Assembly: GCA_018432315.1 (NCBI GenBank)
Contig: JAHDLB010000002.1
Coordinates: 124,001-188,000 of the forward strand
Origin: Anaerolineae bacterium
GTDB lineage: Bacteria; Chloroflexota; Anaerolineae; Aggregatilineales; Aggregatilineaceae
DNA: 64,000 nucleotides
Direction of reading: 5' to 3'
Of the stretch, positions 41,159 to 50,631 are shown piece after piece (position 1 is the first letter of the stretch; every line of letters begins with the position of its first letter). Made by a program: the position numbers and the translations under genes. The notes beneath the pieces were generated by a model. It ran no database searches and was not told the DNA's origin. It saw only the letters and a list, made by a program, of their open reading frames with translations.

Positions 41159-44100
41159 ATGAACTATCCAATGCAGTCACCGCGACCGCCCCAGGAACCC
41201 CCGCGCCGGCGCGGGCGTCCCAAGCGGAGGCGGCAACCGACCCCCAGCCAGCCGCAGCGCGGCACGCCACCGCCCGGCTATGGCCCCGCGCCGGAGTACG
41301 GCGCGCGGGCGCCCTACGGCTCCGGCCAGCCGAACTATGCCCCGGCCCACCGGCCCCGCCGCCGCGGGCGTCGCGGGTTTGCGATCGGTCCGGGCTGCAT
41401 CTTCGGCTGCGTCGGGATCGTGGGCGTGCTGATGTTCGGCTTCCTGATCACGGCCTTCCTGGTCTACGACTTCTACAGCGGCAAGCTCGAAAACGAGATC
41501 GACAACCTGGAGCAGTTGATCGATTACAAGTCGTTCGAGACGACGATCATCTACGACCGGCACGGTAACGAGCTGTACGAGGTCTTCGACGAGGGCCGCC
41601 GCACGCGGATCACGCTCGACAAAGTGCCGCAGCATGTGATCGACGCGACCATCGCCATCGAGGACGGCACCTTCTACGAAAACCGGGGCGTGGACATTCC
41701 CAGCATCGCCCGTGCAGCGTGGCAGTACGTCCGCTACGGCTACATCGTCTCCGGCGGCAGCACGATCACCCAGCAGGTGATCCGCAACGTGCTGTTCACC
41801 GACGAGTACCGCTACGAGCAGTCGCTCAACCGCAAGATCGACGAGGCGCTGCTGGCGGTGATCCTCACCCAGCGCATGAGCAAGGACGAGATCCTGGAGC
41901 TGTATCTCAACGAGATCTACTACGGCAATCTCGCCTATGGCATCGAGGCCGCCGCGCAGACGTACTTCAACAAGTCCGTCACCGAGCTGACGTTGGGTGA
42001 AGCGGCCCTGCTGGCCGGGCTGCCCCAGGCGCCCGCCGACCTCGACCCGCTGAATCCCGATCCGAACATCCAGCGGCGGGTGATGCAGCGCCGCCGGTTG
42101 GTGCTGGACCTGATGGCCGACGACGGCTACATCACCCAGGCGCAGGCGAACGAAGCCTATGGCGAGCAGTTGAACTACGCCAGCCCGTACATCGGCCTGG
42201 AATCCGCGCCGCACATGGTCGTCTACGCCCGCAGCGAGGTCGAGAGCCTGCTGGTGAGCGAGCTGAGCCTGTCGCAGGACGAGATCCGGCGCATGGTCGC
42301 GGGCGGCGGGCTGCGCGTCTACACCAGCGTCGACATGGATTACCAGCGGCTGGCCGAGAACATCGCCCGGCAGCAGGTCGCCGCGCTGAAAGGGCCGCAC
42401 AACCTGAACAACGCCGCCGTCGTCGTCCTGCACCCGGAAACGGGCGAGATTCTGGCGATGGTCGGCAGCGTGGACTACGACGACGAGTCGATCGACGGCA
42501 ACGTGAACGTCACCATCGCCCTGCGCCAGCCCGGCAGCGCGTTGAAGCCGTTCACCTATGCCGCCGCGATAGAGAAAGGCTGGACCGCCGCGTCGATCGT
42601 CTGGGACACCGAAACGCATATCGGCGTCGCCGGCCAGCCGATGTACACGCCGGTCAACTACGACGGGCAGTATCACGGCCCGGTCACCGTGCGCGAGGCA
42701 CTGGCGAACTCGTACAACGTCCCGGCGGTGCAGACGCTGCGCCAGATCGGCGTCGATTACCTGCTGTGGATGATGCACCGCGTCGGCGTGCGAAGCCTGG
42801 CCGACGACCCTTCGCGCTATGGCCTGTCGCTGACCCTGGGCGGCGGCGAAGTGTCCCCGCTGGAGCTGACTACCGCCTACGCGGTGCTGGCGAACGGCGG
42901 CGTTTACGTGCCCAGCACGTCGATCATCTGCGTGACGGATGCGGATGGCGCGGTGCTGTACGAATACGAGCGCCGCTGCCCCGCCGATGCCCGCCTGACG
43001 GACACGTCCAGGAGCGTGCTCGCCAGCGGGACGCAGGTCCTCGACCCGCGCATCGCCTTCGTGATCAGCCACATCCTGGCCGACAACGCCTCGCGCACCC
43101 CGGCGATGGGCGCCAACAGCCCCTTGCACACGCCCGGCCTGCCGACCTCGGTCAAGACCGGCACGACCAACGATTTCAAGGACAACTGGACGGTCGGCTT
43201 CACGCGCAACGTCGCGATCGGCGTGTGGGCGGGCAACACCGACAACACCGCGATGGTCAATATCTCCGGCTTGCAGGGCGCCGCGCCGATCTGGAACGAG
43301 CTGATGACCGGCATCTACGGCAACCCGGCGCTGCTGGACGTGCTCGGCCCGCGCCCGCCGGACGACGCGCACCTGCAGCCGCCCGGCGGCGTCAGCCAGG
43401 CGCAGATCTGCGACGTGTCGCGCACCAACCTGCGCGATCCGGCGCTGAGCTGCACGCCGGGCCGAACCGAGTGGTTCCTCGACAGCCCGGCAGCCGTGCC
43501 GGATAACAGCGGCAACATGGTCGCGCCGCCGCCCACCGAGGTCCCACCGCCGGGCACCACCGGCCCGCAGCCGGTCGAGGTGCAGCCGAGCGTGATCCGC
43601 GTGGCGGTCTACCCGGTCGCGCCCGATCTGGCGAACGCCGTCGCGGCGCTGGACACCAGCGGGCACACCATCCCGCCGCGCTACTGCCAGGTGCCGGTCG
43701 AGGTCGTGAACGTGATCCCCGGCGTGCAGGAGCAGTTGTTCCTGGCCCCGCCGCCGGTCGAGGACGACGCGTTTTACGCCCGGCGCTGGGCCCAGTCTAC
43801 CGGGGTGGCGATCCTGCCCCAGTTCGCCTGCAACGAGCAGATGCTCTCCGCGCCGCCGCCGGGCGGTGCGCCGGGCGTGGTGGCGAACATCGTCTCGCCC
43901 GCCCCCGGCTCGACCATCTCCATCGCGCAGCAGTTAGACATCGTGGGCACGGCCAGCTACGAACCGGGGCAGGCGCTGCACTACATGGTGCAGATCAAGG
44001 GCGGCCAGTGGCCGGACTGGGTGGTCGTTCACGACATTCACGCCATGTCGGTCACGAACGGCGTGCTGGAGTCCATCCCGCCGGGCGGGCTGCCGCCGGG

Positions 44101-44188
44101 CGACTACAGCCTGCGCGTGATCGTGGTGGGCAGTGACGCGAACTGGCTGGCGACGTCCTACGAAGTGCCGTTCCGCGTGACGGGCTGA
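41159..44188 (+). CDS. Class A penicillin-binding protein (PBP1a-like)
   Basis: 1009 residues, bifunctional: it polymerises glycan strands and cross-links peptides in the cell wall. A Pro/Arg-rich cytoplasmic tail (1-80) precedes one transmembrane helix (82-105). The GT51 domain has EDGTFYENRGVD (catalytic Glu at about 167) and GGSTITQQVIRN. The transpeptidase has SALK (Ser460 in QPGSALKPF), SYN (about 523) and KTGTT (about 667). From about 760 the C-terminus is Pro-rich and then carries an Ig-like segment (AQQLDIVGTASY...GDYSLRVIV), resembling the extracytoplasmic tails of PbpC-type proteins. It has a clear terminator downstream. Confidence 0.95.
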   Translation: MNYPMQSPRPPQEPPRRRGRPKRRRQPTPSQPQRGTPPPGYGPAPEYGARAPYGSGQPNYAPAHRPRRRGRRGFAIGPGCIFGCVGIVGVLMFGFLITAFLVYDFYSGKLENEIDNLEQLIDYKSFETTIIYDRHGNELYEVFDEGRRTRITLDKVPQHVIDATIAIEDGTFYENRGVDIPSIARAAWQYVRYGYIVSGGSTITQQVIRNVLFTDEYRYEQSLNRKIDEALLAVILTQRMSKDEILELYLNEIYYGNLAYGIEAAAQTYFNKSVTELTLGEAALLAGLPQAPADLDPLNPDPNIQRRVMQRRRLVLDLMADDGYITQAQANEAYGEQLNYASPYIGLESAPHMVVYARSEVESLLVSELSLSQDEIRRMVAGGGLRVYTSVDMDYQRLAENIARQQVAALKGPHNLNNAAVVVLHPETGEILAMVGSVDYDDESIDGNVNVTIALRQPGSALKPFTYAAAIEKGWTAASIVWDTETHIGVAGQPMYTPVNYDGQYHGPVTVREALANSYNVPAVQTLRQIGVDYLLWMMHRVGVRSLADDPSRYGLSLTLGGGEVSPLELTTAYAVLANGGVYVPSTSIICVTDADGAVLYEYERRCPADARLTDTSRSVLASGTQVLDPRIAFVISHILADNASRTPAMGANSPLHTPGLPTSVKTGTTNDFKDNWTVGFTRNVAIGVWAGNTDNTAMVNISGLQGAAPIWNELMTGIYGNPALLDVLGPRPPDDAHLQPPGGVSQAQICDVSRTNLRDPALSCTPGRTEWFLDSPAAVPDNSGNMVAPPPTEVPPPGTTGPQPVEVQPSVIRVAVYPVAPDLANAVAALDTSGHTIPPRYCQVPVEVVNVIPGVQEQLFLAPPPVEDDAFYARRWAQSTGVAILPQFACNEQMLSAPPPGGAPGVVANIVSPAPGSTISIAQQLDIVGTASYEPGQALHYMVQIKGGQWPDWVVVHDIHAMSVTNGVLESIPPGGLPPGDYSLRVIVVGSDANWLATSYEVPFRVTG

Positions 44189-44219
44189 CACGCCCGCCGC
44201 GCCCGAATACCGCCACCAG

Positions 44220-44263
44220 CCGACCGGCCCGCCGCTGTGCGCGCCGGTCGGTTTGGGTTTTTT
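44220..44263 (+). terminator. Intrinsic terminator after the PBP gene
   Basis: CCGACCGGC (44220-44228) pairs with GCCGGTCGG (44243-44251) across a 14-base loop, then TTTGGGTTTTTT. Confidence 0.75.
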
Positions 44264-44278
44264 ACGCCCCAGGGGCCG

Positions 44279-44284
44279 TATAAT
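44279..44284 (+). promoter_or_regulatory. -10 element of the M32 carboxypeptidase gene
   Basis: A perfect TATAAT (44279-44284), 35 bases before the ATG. The expected -35 falls in the T-rich terminator tail (GGTTTT). Confidence 0.5.
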
Positions 44285-44318
44285 GGTCAGCACCGGAATG
44301 TTTATTTTGGGAGGACGC

Positions 44319-45839
44319 ATGGAAGCGAAATTAGCGGATTTGAAGAATCGCCTGCAAGAAATCTACGACCTCACTGCCGCCGCCGGCCTGCTCTACTGGG
44401 ACCAGTCCACGTACATGCCGCGCGGCGGCGCGCCGGCCCGCGCCCGCCAGCTCGCCGCGCTGGAGCGCCTGACGCACGAGAAATTCACCGATCCCGCGCT
44501 GGGCCGCCTGCTGGACGACCTGCGCCCCCACGAGGAGAGCCTGCCCTACGAGCACGACGACGCCGCGCTGATCCGCGTGACGCGCCGTCACTACGAGCGC
44601 GAGACGCGGGTGCCGGTCGAGTTCGCGGCGCGGATGTCCAGCCACGCCGCCGAATCGTACCACGCCTGGACCGAGGCGCGGCCCGCCAACGACTTCAAGC
44701 GCGTGCAGCCCTACCTGGAAAAGACGCTCGACCTGAGCCGCGAGCTGGCCGAGTTCTTCCCGGACAAAGATCACCTCGCCGACCCGCTGATCGCCTACAG
44801 CGACTACGGCATGCAGGCCGAAACCGTGCGGGCCATCTTCGCGGACCTGCGCGAGCGCCTGGTGCCGCTGGTGCAGGCCATCAGCGCCCAGCCCCCGGCG
44901 GACGACTCCTGCCTGCGGAAGACGTACCCCGAAGACCGGCAACTCGCCTTCGGCCTGGAGGTGATCAAGCGCTTCGGGTACGACTTCGAGCGCGGGCGCC
45001 AGGACAAGACGCATCATCCCTTCGCCATCAAGTTCTCGATCGGCGACGTGCGCATCACCACCCGCGTGAAGGAGGACTTCCTGGGCGAGGCCCTGTTCAG
45101 CACGATGCACGAATCCGGCCACGCCATGTACGAGCAGGGACTCGCGCCCGGCTATGAGGGCACGCTGCTGGCGCGCGGCACGTCGTCCGGCGTGCATGAG
45201 AGCCAGTCGCGCCTGTGGGAGAATCTCGTCGGGCGCAGCCGGGGCTTCTGGGAGTTTTTCTATCCGCAGCTTCAGATGGTCTTCCCCGATCAGCTCAAGG
45301 ATGTTTCGCTCGACACGTTCTACCGCGCCATCAATAAGGTCGAGCGCTCGCTGATCCGCACCGACGCCGACGAGGTGACCTACAACCTGCACGTGATGCT
45401 GCGCTTCGATTTCGAGCTGGCGATGCTCGAGGGCCGGCTGGCGATCGCCGACCTGCCGGAGGCGTGGCACGAGCGCTTCAAGGCCGATTTCGGCATCACC
45501 GCGCCGGACGACCGCGACGGCGTGCTGCAAGACGTCCACTGGTTCAGCGGGCGGATCGGCGGGGTGTTCCAGGGCTACACGCTGGGCAACATCCTCAGCG
45601 CCCAGTTCTACGAGGCGGCGCTGGCCGCGCAGCCGTCCATCCCGGACGAGATCCGGCGCGGCGAGTTCGGCACGCTGCACGGCTGGCTGAAGGAGGCGAT
45701 CTACCAGCACGGGCGCAAGTTCACCGCCGCCGAACTGACCGAGCGTGTGACCGGTGGTCCGCTGAGCGTGGAGCCGTACATCCGCTATCTGAAGACCAAG
45801 TACGGTGAGTTATACGACCTGTCCGGCGCCGAAGCGTGA
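44319..45839 (+). CDS. M32 family carboxypeptidase (Taq-like)
   Basis: 506 residues from the ATG at 44319 (GGGAGGA upstream), matching family length. A zinc-dependent carboxypeptidase that removes C-terminal residues from peptides. Metal-site HESGH is at 264-268, with the downstream signature GVHESQSRLWEN (291-302). IRTDADEVTYNLH is another invariant element of the family. No signal peptide, so it is cytoplasmic. It is the last gene before a convergent block. Confidence 0.95.
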   Translation: MEAKLADLKNRLQEIYDLTAAAGLLYWDQSTYMPRGGAPARARQLAALERLTHEKFTDPALGRLLDDLRPHEESLPYEHDDAALIRVTRRHYERETRVPVEFAARMSSHAAESYHAWTEARPANDFKRVQPYLEKTLDLSRELAEFFPDKDHLADPLIAYSDYGMQAETVRAIFADLRERLVPLVQAISAQPPADDSCLRKTYPEDRQLAFGLEVIKRFGYDFERGRQDKTHHPFAIKFSIGDVRITTRVKEDFLGEALFSTMHESGHAMYEQGLAPGYEGTLLARGTSSGVHESQSRLWENLVGRSRGFWEFFYPQLQMVFPDQLKDVSLDTFYRAINKVERSLIRTDADEVTYNLHVMLRFDFELAMLEGRLAIADLPEAWHERFKADFGITAPDDRDGVLQDVHWFSGRIGGVFQGYTLGNILSAQFYEAALAAQPSIPDEIRRGEFGTLHGWLKEAIYQHGRKFTAAELTERVTGGPLSVEPYIRYLKTKYGELYDLSGAEA

Positions 45840-45861
45840 CGGACGCCGGGCGCGGGCGGGA

Positions 45862-46746
45862 TCATCCCCGCCCGACGTAGTGCGCCGCCATCGAATCCAC
45901 GCGCCCGCCGTAGCTCTCGCCGAACAGGTTGAGGTGCGCCAGGATGTAATACAACTGGTAGAGCGTCCGGCGCTCGGCGTAGCCGTCGAGGGGATAGGCG
46001 GCGTGGTAGGCGTCGTAAAAGCGCTGGGGGAAGCCGCCGAACAGCTCGCTCATGGCGAGGTCCATCTCGCGGTGGCCGTAGCACACCGCCGGGTCGATCA
46101 GCACGGCCTGGCCCCGGTCGTCCAGCAGGTAATTGCCGCCCCACAGGTCGCCGTGCAGCAGCGAGGGCCGGATCGCGCCGTCGTCCAGCAGGTCGGGCAG
46201 GCGGTCGATCAGCCGGGTGAGCAGTTTCTCGCGGCGGGCGGGCAGCCGCCCGTTCCGGCGGGCCAGCGCCATCTGGAAGCCGATGCGGTGCCGGGCGTAG
46301 AACTCGGACCAGCGCGCGGTCGGTGTGTTGGGCTGGGGCAGCCGCCCGATGAAATTGTCCTGGTCGAGACCGTGCTGCGCGGCGGTGTGGCGGTGCAGCT
46401 CGGCCAGCCCGGCGCCGAAGGCTTCCATCGCCCGGTCGGAGCGCGCGCCGCCGGTCTCGATCCACTCCAGGACCAGGAACGCCGGGCAGGCCCCGTCCGC
46501 GTCGCCCTGGGCGATCACCTCCGGGACGCGCAGCGCGCCCGCCTCGCGCAGCAGCCGCAGGCCGTAGGCTTCGGCGGGGAACATCGCCGGGGGCGCGTTG
46601 GCGCTCCACTTGACGAAATACGCCGCCCCGCCACAGGTGAACGACGCCGCCTGGTTGATGTCGCCGCCGTAGACGGGCCGCGCCGCCTCGATCGGGCCGC
46701 CCAGCCGGTCGGCCAGCGCGGCGCTCAGCGCAGCAGGCAGGGCCAT
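45862..46746 (-). CDS. Fructosamine-kinase family protein
   Basis: 294 residues. An ATP-dependent kinase fold of the fructosamine-3-kinase / protein-kinase-like group. K46 in FVKW sits as the nucleotide-binding lysine, HGDLWGGN (198-205) holds the catalytic Asp200 and Asn205, and IDPAV (218-222) carries the metal-binding Asp. Family members deglycate ketosamine adducts on proteins or small amines. It is followed on the same strand direction by genes at 46750 and 47264, ending an unlinked minus-strand run. Confidence 0.9.
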   Translation of the reverse strand: MALPAALSAALADRLGGPIEAARPVYGGDINQAASFTCGGAAYFVKWSANAPPAMFPAEAYGLRLLREAGALRVPEVIAQGDADGACPAFLVLEWIETGGARSDRAMEAFGAGLAELHRHTAAQHGLDQDNFIGRLPQPNTPTARWSEFYARHRIGFQMALARRNGRLPARREKLLTRLIDRLPDLLDDGAIRPSLLHGDLWGGNYLLDDRGQAVLIDPAVCYGHREMDLAMSELFGGFPQRFYDAYHAAYPLDGYAERRTLYQLYYILAHLNLFGESYGGRVDSMAAHYVGRG

Positions 46747-46749
46747 GAT

Positions 46750-47223
46750 CTACAGCCCTTTCTCCGCGCGGATGTGCGCCAGCAGTCCCTCGGCGCCCTG
46801 GCGGACCAGCTTGTAGACCTCCTCGAAGCGCCCATCGTAGTAGGGATCGGGCACCTCGCGGGTGGGGACGCCGTCCGCGAAGTCGAGGAAGCGCCTGACC
46901 ACGGTCTGGCTCCCGTCCGGCAGCATCCGGCGCAGGTCGGACAGGTTGGAATCGTCCATCGCCAGGACGTAGTCGAAGCGGTCGAAATCGTGCGGCGTGA
47001 TCTGGCGCGCGCGGCCCTCGTAGGCGATGCCGTGCTGGTGCAGCACGTTGCGCGTGCCGCGGTGGGCCCGCTCGCCGACGTGCCAGCTACTCGTGCCCGC
47101 CGAGTCGACCTCGATCTGGTCGCTCAGGCCGGCCTCGTCGACCAGGTGCTGGAAGATGCCCTCGGCCATCGGCGAGCGGCAGATGTTACCCAGGCAGACG
47201 AACAAGACGCGTACCGTCATCAT
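46750..47223 (-). CDS. Low molecular weight protein-tyrosine phosphatase
   Basis: 157 residues. Catalytic P-loop CLGNICRS at 10-17 (C-x5-R, Cys10 nucleophile, Arg16) at the N-terminus, and the general acid Asp126 in PDPYYD. AAAGGA precedes the start (two ATGs in a row). In bacteria such enzymes often regulate exopolysaccharide tyrosine kinases or arsenate response. Here no kinase is adjacent. The next minus-strand gene lies three bases downstream. Confidence 0.93.
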   Translation of the reverse strand: MMTVRVLFVCLGNICRSPMAEGIFQHLVDEAGLSDQIEVDSAGTSSWHVGERAHRGTRNVLHQHGIAYEGRARQITPHDFDRFDYVLAMDDSNLSDLRRMLPDGSQTVVRRFLDFADGVPTREVPDPYYDGRFEEVYKLVRQGAEGLLAHIRAEKGL

Positions 47224-47263
47224 CTCGATCCTTTCACTTTACTGTCAAACGCTGTCGCACGAC

Positions 47264-48217
47264 TCACACGGCGATCTGGCCGCGATCGATCAGCCAGCTC
47301 ACCGCTTCCTGCACGGCCTGGAGCGACGTATAGCGCGGCTCGTAGCCGAGCAGGCGGCGGGCCTTGTCGATGCTGCAATTCGGGCTGTGCGCGATGTGGT
47401 CCCAGGTGGCCTGGGCTTCGTCCGGCGCGACGGTGCCTTTCCACTCGTCCCACGGCAGGAAGCGCAGCCGCGCGGGCTGGCCGAACCAGTCCGCCATGGC
47501 CTCGGCGTAGCCGCGCAGGGTGAGCGCCGCGGGCGATACGGTGTGGAACGCCTCGCCGACCGCGCTGCTCCAATGCGCGATCGCGCCCATGAACGCCCCG
47601 GCGACGTCGTCGGCGTGGACGTGATGCACCGTTTCCATGCCCAGGTTGGGCAGAGTGATCTCCTCGCCGCGCGCCAACTGCTCGAACACGCGCAGATTGA
47701 AGTGTCCCGCCGGGTTGAGCGGCGCCCAGCCCGGCCCCACAATGTGACCCGGGTGCAGCGCCGTGGCCGGGATGTTGCCGCGCCGCGCTTCGTCCAGCAG
47801 GTACGCCTCGATGGCCGCCTTCTGGATGCCGTAATCTCCGAACGGGCGGCGGGGCTGCATTTCGGTGGTCGGCACCTCGACGCTCGGCCCGTGAATCCAG
47901 ATCGTGCCGCAGTGCAGCAGGTGCTGGACCTGCCCGCGCAGCGATTCGACCAGATGCTGGGCGCTGGCGAGCGTGAAGCAGATCATGTCGATCACGATGT
48001 CCGGCTCCAACGCGCGCACGCGCGGCCCGAACTCGCCCGCCCCCTCGGCCTTCTCGCGGTCGATGGCGACCTGGCGCACCGACTGCCACGCGGCGTGGGG
48101 CCGGTAGGGCTCGCGCTCGCCGCGGCTGATGGCCGTGACGTCGAACCCGGCTTCGACCAGCCGCGGGACGAGATAGGTGCCCACGTGGCCGCTGCCGCCG
48201 ATGATTACAACGTGCAT
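47264..48217 (-). CDS. NAD-dependent epimerase/dehydratase
   Basis: 317 residues. The Rossmann glycine motif is GGSGHVG at 7-13, the extended SDR active site is visible as FGDYGIQKAAIEAYLL (Y-x3-K), and LHPGHIVGPGW follows as in sugar or flavonoid reductase-type relatives. It binds NAD(P) and probably acts on a nucleotide sugar or lignan-like substrate. Its extended -10 lies upstream (48252-48257). Function is known to the family level only. Confidence 0.85.
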   Translation of the reverse strand: MHVVIIGGSGHVGTYLVPRLVEAGFDVTAISRGEREPYRPHAAWQSVRQVAIDREKAEGAGEFGPRVRALEPDIVIDMICFTLASAQHLVESLRGQVQHLLHCGTIWIHGPSVEVPTTEMQPRRPFGDYGIQKAAIEAYLLDEARRGNIPATALHPGHIVGPGWAPLNPAGHFNLRVFEQLARGEEITLPNLGMETVHHVHADDVAGAFMGAIAHWSSAVGEAFHTVSPAALTLRGYAEAMADWFGQPARLRFLPWDEWKGTVAPDEAQATWDHIAHSPNCSIDKARRLLGYEPRYTSLQAVQEAVSWLIDRGQIAV

Positions 48218-48251
48218 GATGGTTCCTCCTGTGTGGGTAGCGCAGTGCCAT

Positions 48252-48257
48252 ATTATA
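48252..48257 (-). promoter_or_regulatory. Extended -10 of the epimerase gene
   Basis: On the minus strand TGG precedes TATAAT (48252-48257), about 35 bases before the ATG. No good -35 is visible, which is common for extended -10 promoters. Confidence 0.55.
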
Positions 48258-48286
48258 CCAGGCCCGATCCGCTGACCGGCGCGGCG

Positions 48287-48787
48287 TCAATAGATGAGCG
48301 GGATCAGCTTGGCGACGCGGGCCTGGTAGGCGGCGTAGTCCGGGAACTTGCGCGCCAGCCAGCGCTCCTCGCGCCGCGATTTGACGTCGAAGAAGGCCAG
48401 CAAAATCGCCGCGTAGACCAGCGTCAGCAGGCTGGTGTTCATCAAGGCCCACCCAAACGCCCCGACGATCAGCCCGCTGTAGATCGGGTGGCGCACGACC
48501 CGGTAGGGGCCGCTTTCCACCAGCGTCGCGTCGTCTTTGGGATGCGGCAGTGCCGACAGGTTGTCGCCCAGCCACCACAGCCCGGCCAGCGCCAGCAGCA
48601 GCCCGACCGCGCCCAGGGCCAGCCCGGCGACCAGGGCGGCGGCGCGCCACCCGTCCGGCAGGTCGGGCCGGGCGTCGATCCAGCCGGGCCCGAACGCGAT
48701 CAGCGCGAATAGGAACGTCTGGAAGACGACGAACCATTCGCCGCGGGTGTTCTTCCACCATGGCGGGCGCGGGGTTTGGGCGGTCAT
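48287..48787 (-). CDS. Isoprenylcysteine-methyltransferase-like membrane protein
   Basis: 166 residues from the ATG at 48787 (AGGAG eight bases upstream). Four hydrophobic segments followed by GPYRVVRHPIYSGLIVG, the conserved SAM-binding corner of the ICMT/PEMT family, and EERWLARKFPDYAAYQARV, the matching C-terminal signature. It methylates a lipid-like or isoprenoid substrate by family. Prenylated proteins are not expected in bacteria, so the real substrate is unknown. Confidence 0.85.
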   Translation of the reverse strand: MTAQTPRPPWWKNTRGEWFVVFQTFLFALIAFGPGWIDARPDLPDGWRAAALVAGLALGAVGLLLALAGLWWLGDNLSALPHPKDDATLVESGPYRVVRHPIYSGLIVGAFGWALMNTSLLTLVYAAILLAFFDVKSRREERWLARKFPDYAAYQARVAKLIPLIY

Positions 48788-48942
48788 ACGCGATTCTCCT
48801 GGTGACATCCGGGCTGTTGGAGATTGTAGCAGGGCCGGCGCGGCGGCGGGTAGAGGACTCGCCGGTTTCGTATCCGGGGCGGCTGATGATGTGTTAAAAT
48901 AGGTACACGCTTGCACTGTGCTGACCGGGGGACTGCACCAGC

Positions 48943-49266
48943 ATGGCCAACGTGTTCGAGGCCACCGATCCAAGGGGCCGGCGTGTGACTTGTACAGACG
49001 AAACGTGGGACAACCACATTCTGACCGGCCATCCCATAATGGAAGGCCAGGAAGGCGACGTGCAGGCGGCCATTCAGAAGCCAACCATCGGCATTTTTCG
49101 GGACGCCCACTTCGAGGATCGTGAAGTCTACTATTTGCTGAAACGAAGAACTTACGTAAAAGTCGTCGTCCGCTTCGATGGTGATGTGGGAACAGTGATC
49201 ACCGCGTTTGAAACAGACTCGCCTAAGCGTGGAGAGAGAATGATATGGCCGGTCTCGAGCGACTGA
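48943..49266 (+). CDS. Small protein, possible BECR-fold (PBECR-like) nuclease or toxin
   Basis: 107 residues. The layout, with DxRGRRVTCTDETWDNHILTG-like start, HPIMEGQ, then IGIFRDAHFEDREVYYLL and a final VVVRFDGDVGTVITAFETD, resembles the BECR-type RNase fold found in phage and toxin families, including the conserved H near residue 25 and an aromatic triplet. This is a pattern judgement without a search. It overlaps the next gene (22 bases), the classic layout of a toxin-antitoxin pair, though which member would be which is inferred. Confidence 0.5.
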   Translation: MANVFEATDPRGRRVTCTDETWDNHILTGHPIMEGQEGDVQAAIQKPTIGIFRDAHFEDREVYYLLKRRTYVKVVVRFDGDVGTVITAFETDSPKRGERMIWPVSSD

Positions 49267-49679
49267 TGCCGACATCGGAGTTGAAAACAAACGCCCTGAA
49301 GGCGTTCCGCCCCGGGCCGTACAACCCGCTGTTTTTCAAATACGATCCGGTGTTCGACGCCCTCAAGATTCAGATCGTGCCCCCGGAAACGAAAACGATC
49401 GTTCATTACGTGGATGATTACGTGGGGCTACTCTATACTCCGGACGATCTGGAAATCGTAGGGCTTCAGGTCGAAGCCTTCGAGCACGGCTTTTTGCCGA
49501 GCCATGACGCCGTCCGGCGGGTGTGGCGGCTGAGTGATTCCTGCGAGCTTGAAGACTTCGGCGACATGATTCTTGCCGTAGAGCGAGCCAAGCCCGAAGT
49601 TGCCAGGGAAGTCGTCAAGGCCACCAAAGACACACTGGATGAGCCGATAAGTGAAGCCCTGGAACACGCCTATGCCTGA
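49245..49679 (+). CDS. DUF2283-like protein, possible antitoxin
   Basis: 144 residues. The first part has FFKYDPVFDALKIQIVPPE and VHYVDDYVGLLYTPDDLEIV, which looks like the DUF2283 pattern (short beta hairpins with a conserved YD and a final EIVG). The C-terminal half is helical and acidic. Two starts compete: 49245 with a GGAGAG ribosome site and 49266 with an overlapping TGATG. It is coupled to the preceding small gene and followed by a strong terminator. A neutralising partner role is inferred. Confidence 0.5.
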   Translation: MAGLERLMPTSELKTNALKAFRPGPYNPLFFKYDPVFDALKIQIVPPETKTIVHYVDDYVGLLYTPDDLEIVGLQVEAFEHGFLPSHDAVRRVWRLSDSCELEDFGDMILAVERAKPEVAREVVKATKDTLDEPISEALEHAYA

Positions 49680-49705
49680 TGGTTGGCGTTTGTAGAGGAC
49701 TTGAC

Positions 49706-49731
49706 AAACCGGGCCGCGCTGCCCGGTTTTT
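49706..49731 (+). terminator. Intrinsic terminator after the candidate TA pair
   Basis: AAACCGGGC (49706-49714) pairs perfectly with GCCCGGTTT (49721-49729), six-base loop, then TT. Confidence 0.87.
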
Positions 49732-49912
49732 GATTCTCTATCAGGTCGACACGATCCCTTTGCCCGCTTCCTCAAGCGTGACGGCGATGGGAAGAGCGAT
49801 GGTCGGGGTAGTGTACCGCGCGTGGGGGGCTATGCTATACTACGGTCAGGAAGTCGTTCCCGCCTGCCCCCCTTGCCCCATCGACACAGAAAAGGCTGAG
49901 ACACACGATACG

Positions 49913-50614
49913 ATGCCGACTGAACCCGATTTTGGCCTGATGCGCGACCGGATGGTCCGCGACCAGTTGATCGCCCGCGACATCGTCGATCCGCGCGTGC
50001 TGGACGCCATGCGCACCGTGCCCCGGCACCGCTTCATCCCCCAGAACCTGCACCCGATGGCCTACGCCGATGGCCCGCTGCCAATCGGCAACAACCAGAC
50101 GATCTCCCAGCCGTACATCGTGGCGCTGATGACGCAAATGCTCGAGCTGAGCCCGGACGACGTCGTGCTGGAGATCGGGACCGGCTCCGGCTACCAGGCG
50201 GCGATCCTGTCCCGGCTGGCGCACGCCGTCTATTCGCTGGAACGCTACCCCGAGCTGGGCGACCGCGCCGCCCGGCGGCTGGCCGAGCTGGGCTGCGACA
50301 ACGTGGAAGTGCACATCGGCGACGGCAGCCAGGGCCTGCCGGACATGGCCCCGTTCGACGCGATCGTCGTCACGGCGGCGGCCCCGGCCATCCCCGGACC
50401 GCTGCGCGCGCAGTTGGCCGACGGCGGGCGGCTGGTGCTGCCGGTCGGTGACGAGCGCCAGCAGGTGCTCCAGCGCGTGCGCCGCACGGGGCCCACCTGG
50501 AAGATCGAGAACCTGATCCCGGTGATGTTCGTGCCGCTGTACGGGCGGCATGGCTTCCGCCCGCCCGCCGGTGAGGCCGGCGACGAGTCGCTCGATGACG
50601 ACGAGCCGCTGTAG
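49913..50614 (+). CDS. pcm: Protein-L-isoaspartate O-methyltransferase
   Basis: 233 residues from the ATG at 49913; the frame is open further upstream but lacks a ribosome site. It repairs isoaspartyl damage in proteins using SAM. Signatures: QTISQPYIVALM, the SAM loop EIGTGSGYQAAIL (87-99) and DAIVVTAAAPAIPGPL. A C-terminal acidic tail (GDESLDDDEPL) is a small extra. Standard length is about 210. The promoter is probably a TATACT at 49836-49841. Confidence 0.94.
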   Translation: MPTEPDFGLMRDRMVRDQLIARDIVDPRVLDAMRTVPRHRFIPQNLHPMAYADGPLPIGNNQTISQPYIVALMTQMLELSPDDVVLEIGTGSGYQAAILSRLAHAVYSLERYPELGDRAARRLAELGCDNVEVHIGDGSQGLPDMAPFDAIVVTAAAPAIPGPLRAQLADGGRLVLPVGDERQQVLQRVRRTGPTWKIENLIPVMFVPLYGRHGFRPPAGEAGDESLDDDEPL

Positions 50615-50631
50615 GGGGAAGCGGGGATTCT

